Source of the DNA: Balanoglossus misakiensis
Taxonomy: Eukaryota; Hemichordata
Reading direction: 5' to 3'
Assembly (NCBI GenBank): GCA_040954595.2
Contig: CM082576.2
Location: 19,158,001 to 19,222,000 of the forward strand
Length of the DNA stretch: 64,000 bases
The number at the start of each line of letters is the position of its first letter. Position 1 is the stretch's first letter. The notes beneath the pieces were generated by a model. It did not search any database and was not told where the DNA came from. It was given only the letters and a program-made list of their open reading frames with translations. Below are positions 63,730 to 64,000 of this stretch, one piece after another. Made by a program: the position numbers and the translations under genes.

Positions 63730-64000
63730 CATGGTTGTTTGTTTGTTTGTTTGCCTGTTTGTTTATTCGTATCTTTGTTTGTTTGTGTATTCTATCTCAT
63801 TTAATATGATGCTTCTGTCACATTTGGCATTTACTGTCGCATAAACAATGACCGAACCGACTCGACTGCGTTTGGATGCACGATGGACTTAAGAGTGAAT
63901 CCATCGGTGTTTACCGGCCAAAACAAAACCGTTTGATTTCTTTAACACTGTTGCAACAAGTGAGACCCTAGTACATATAGTATATAAATCAGAAGTCCGG
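63730..64000. other. no recognised feature
   Basis: A GTTTGTTTGTTTG simple repeat near 63740-63785; otherwise unassigned. Confidence 0.5.

Overview
This is eukaryotic nuclear DNA from an animal, most likely a marine invertebrate. It is AT-rich and mostly non-coding. It carries one split gene with GT/AG introns and extracellular domains (C-type lectin, CUB, sushi/CCP, calcium-binding EGF), and it is packed with MITE-type DNA transposons, LINE fragments and satellites. The domain mix is common in lancelets, hemichordates and echinoderms, but the sequence alone does not fix the species.

Layout. 1-1357: minus-strand LINE (endonuclease and reverse transcriptase) broken by at least two in-frame stops. 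3387-21804: plus-strand gene with 14 usable exons: C-type lectin domain (4 exons), CUB 1 (2 exons, with a problem at the splice donor), a dead CUB 2 half-exon, CUB 3 (2 exons), a short linker exon, three sushi domains and two EGF domains. Neither end of the gene is seen. Intron phases agree at every junction except around CUB 1 and the dead CUB 2. Skipping the dead exon restores the frame. The introns hold many palindromic MITEs with TA or TTAA target sites.

22637-35545: a large satellite of 90-bp units (with a 74-bp deletion variant) and higher-order structure. It is interrupted at 27004-29668 by an element with perfect 33-bp terminal inverted repeats. Inside the element are two oppositely oriented arrays of a 69-bp repeat and a BEL/Pao-like LTR fragment. 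35546-39316: hairpin with a tRNA-like T arm, 59-bp and 50-bp minisatellites, and the 3' end of a second LINE on the plus strand.

39317-56137: dispersed, tandemly joined repeat modules and a segmental duplication (44083-49658 and 52270-56137). The two copies serve as each other's empty site: a PIF/Harbinger-like element with TAA duplication is present only in the first copy, and a piggyBac-like MITE with TTAA only in the second. Four exon-like minus-strand modules lie in the duplicates. 56291-64000: a 427-bp palindrome, a 4-kb foldback element with arms of about 171-bp monomers, and further small inverted-repeat elements.

The one confident host gene would encode a secreted or surface protein for recognition or adhesion. 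Nearly everything else is mobile or repetitive DNA. The most unusual structures are the satellite with its composite insertion, the foldback element, and the paired presence/absence of insertions between the duplicates.
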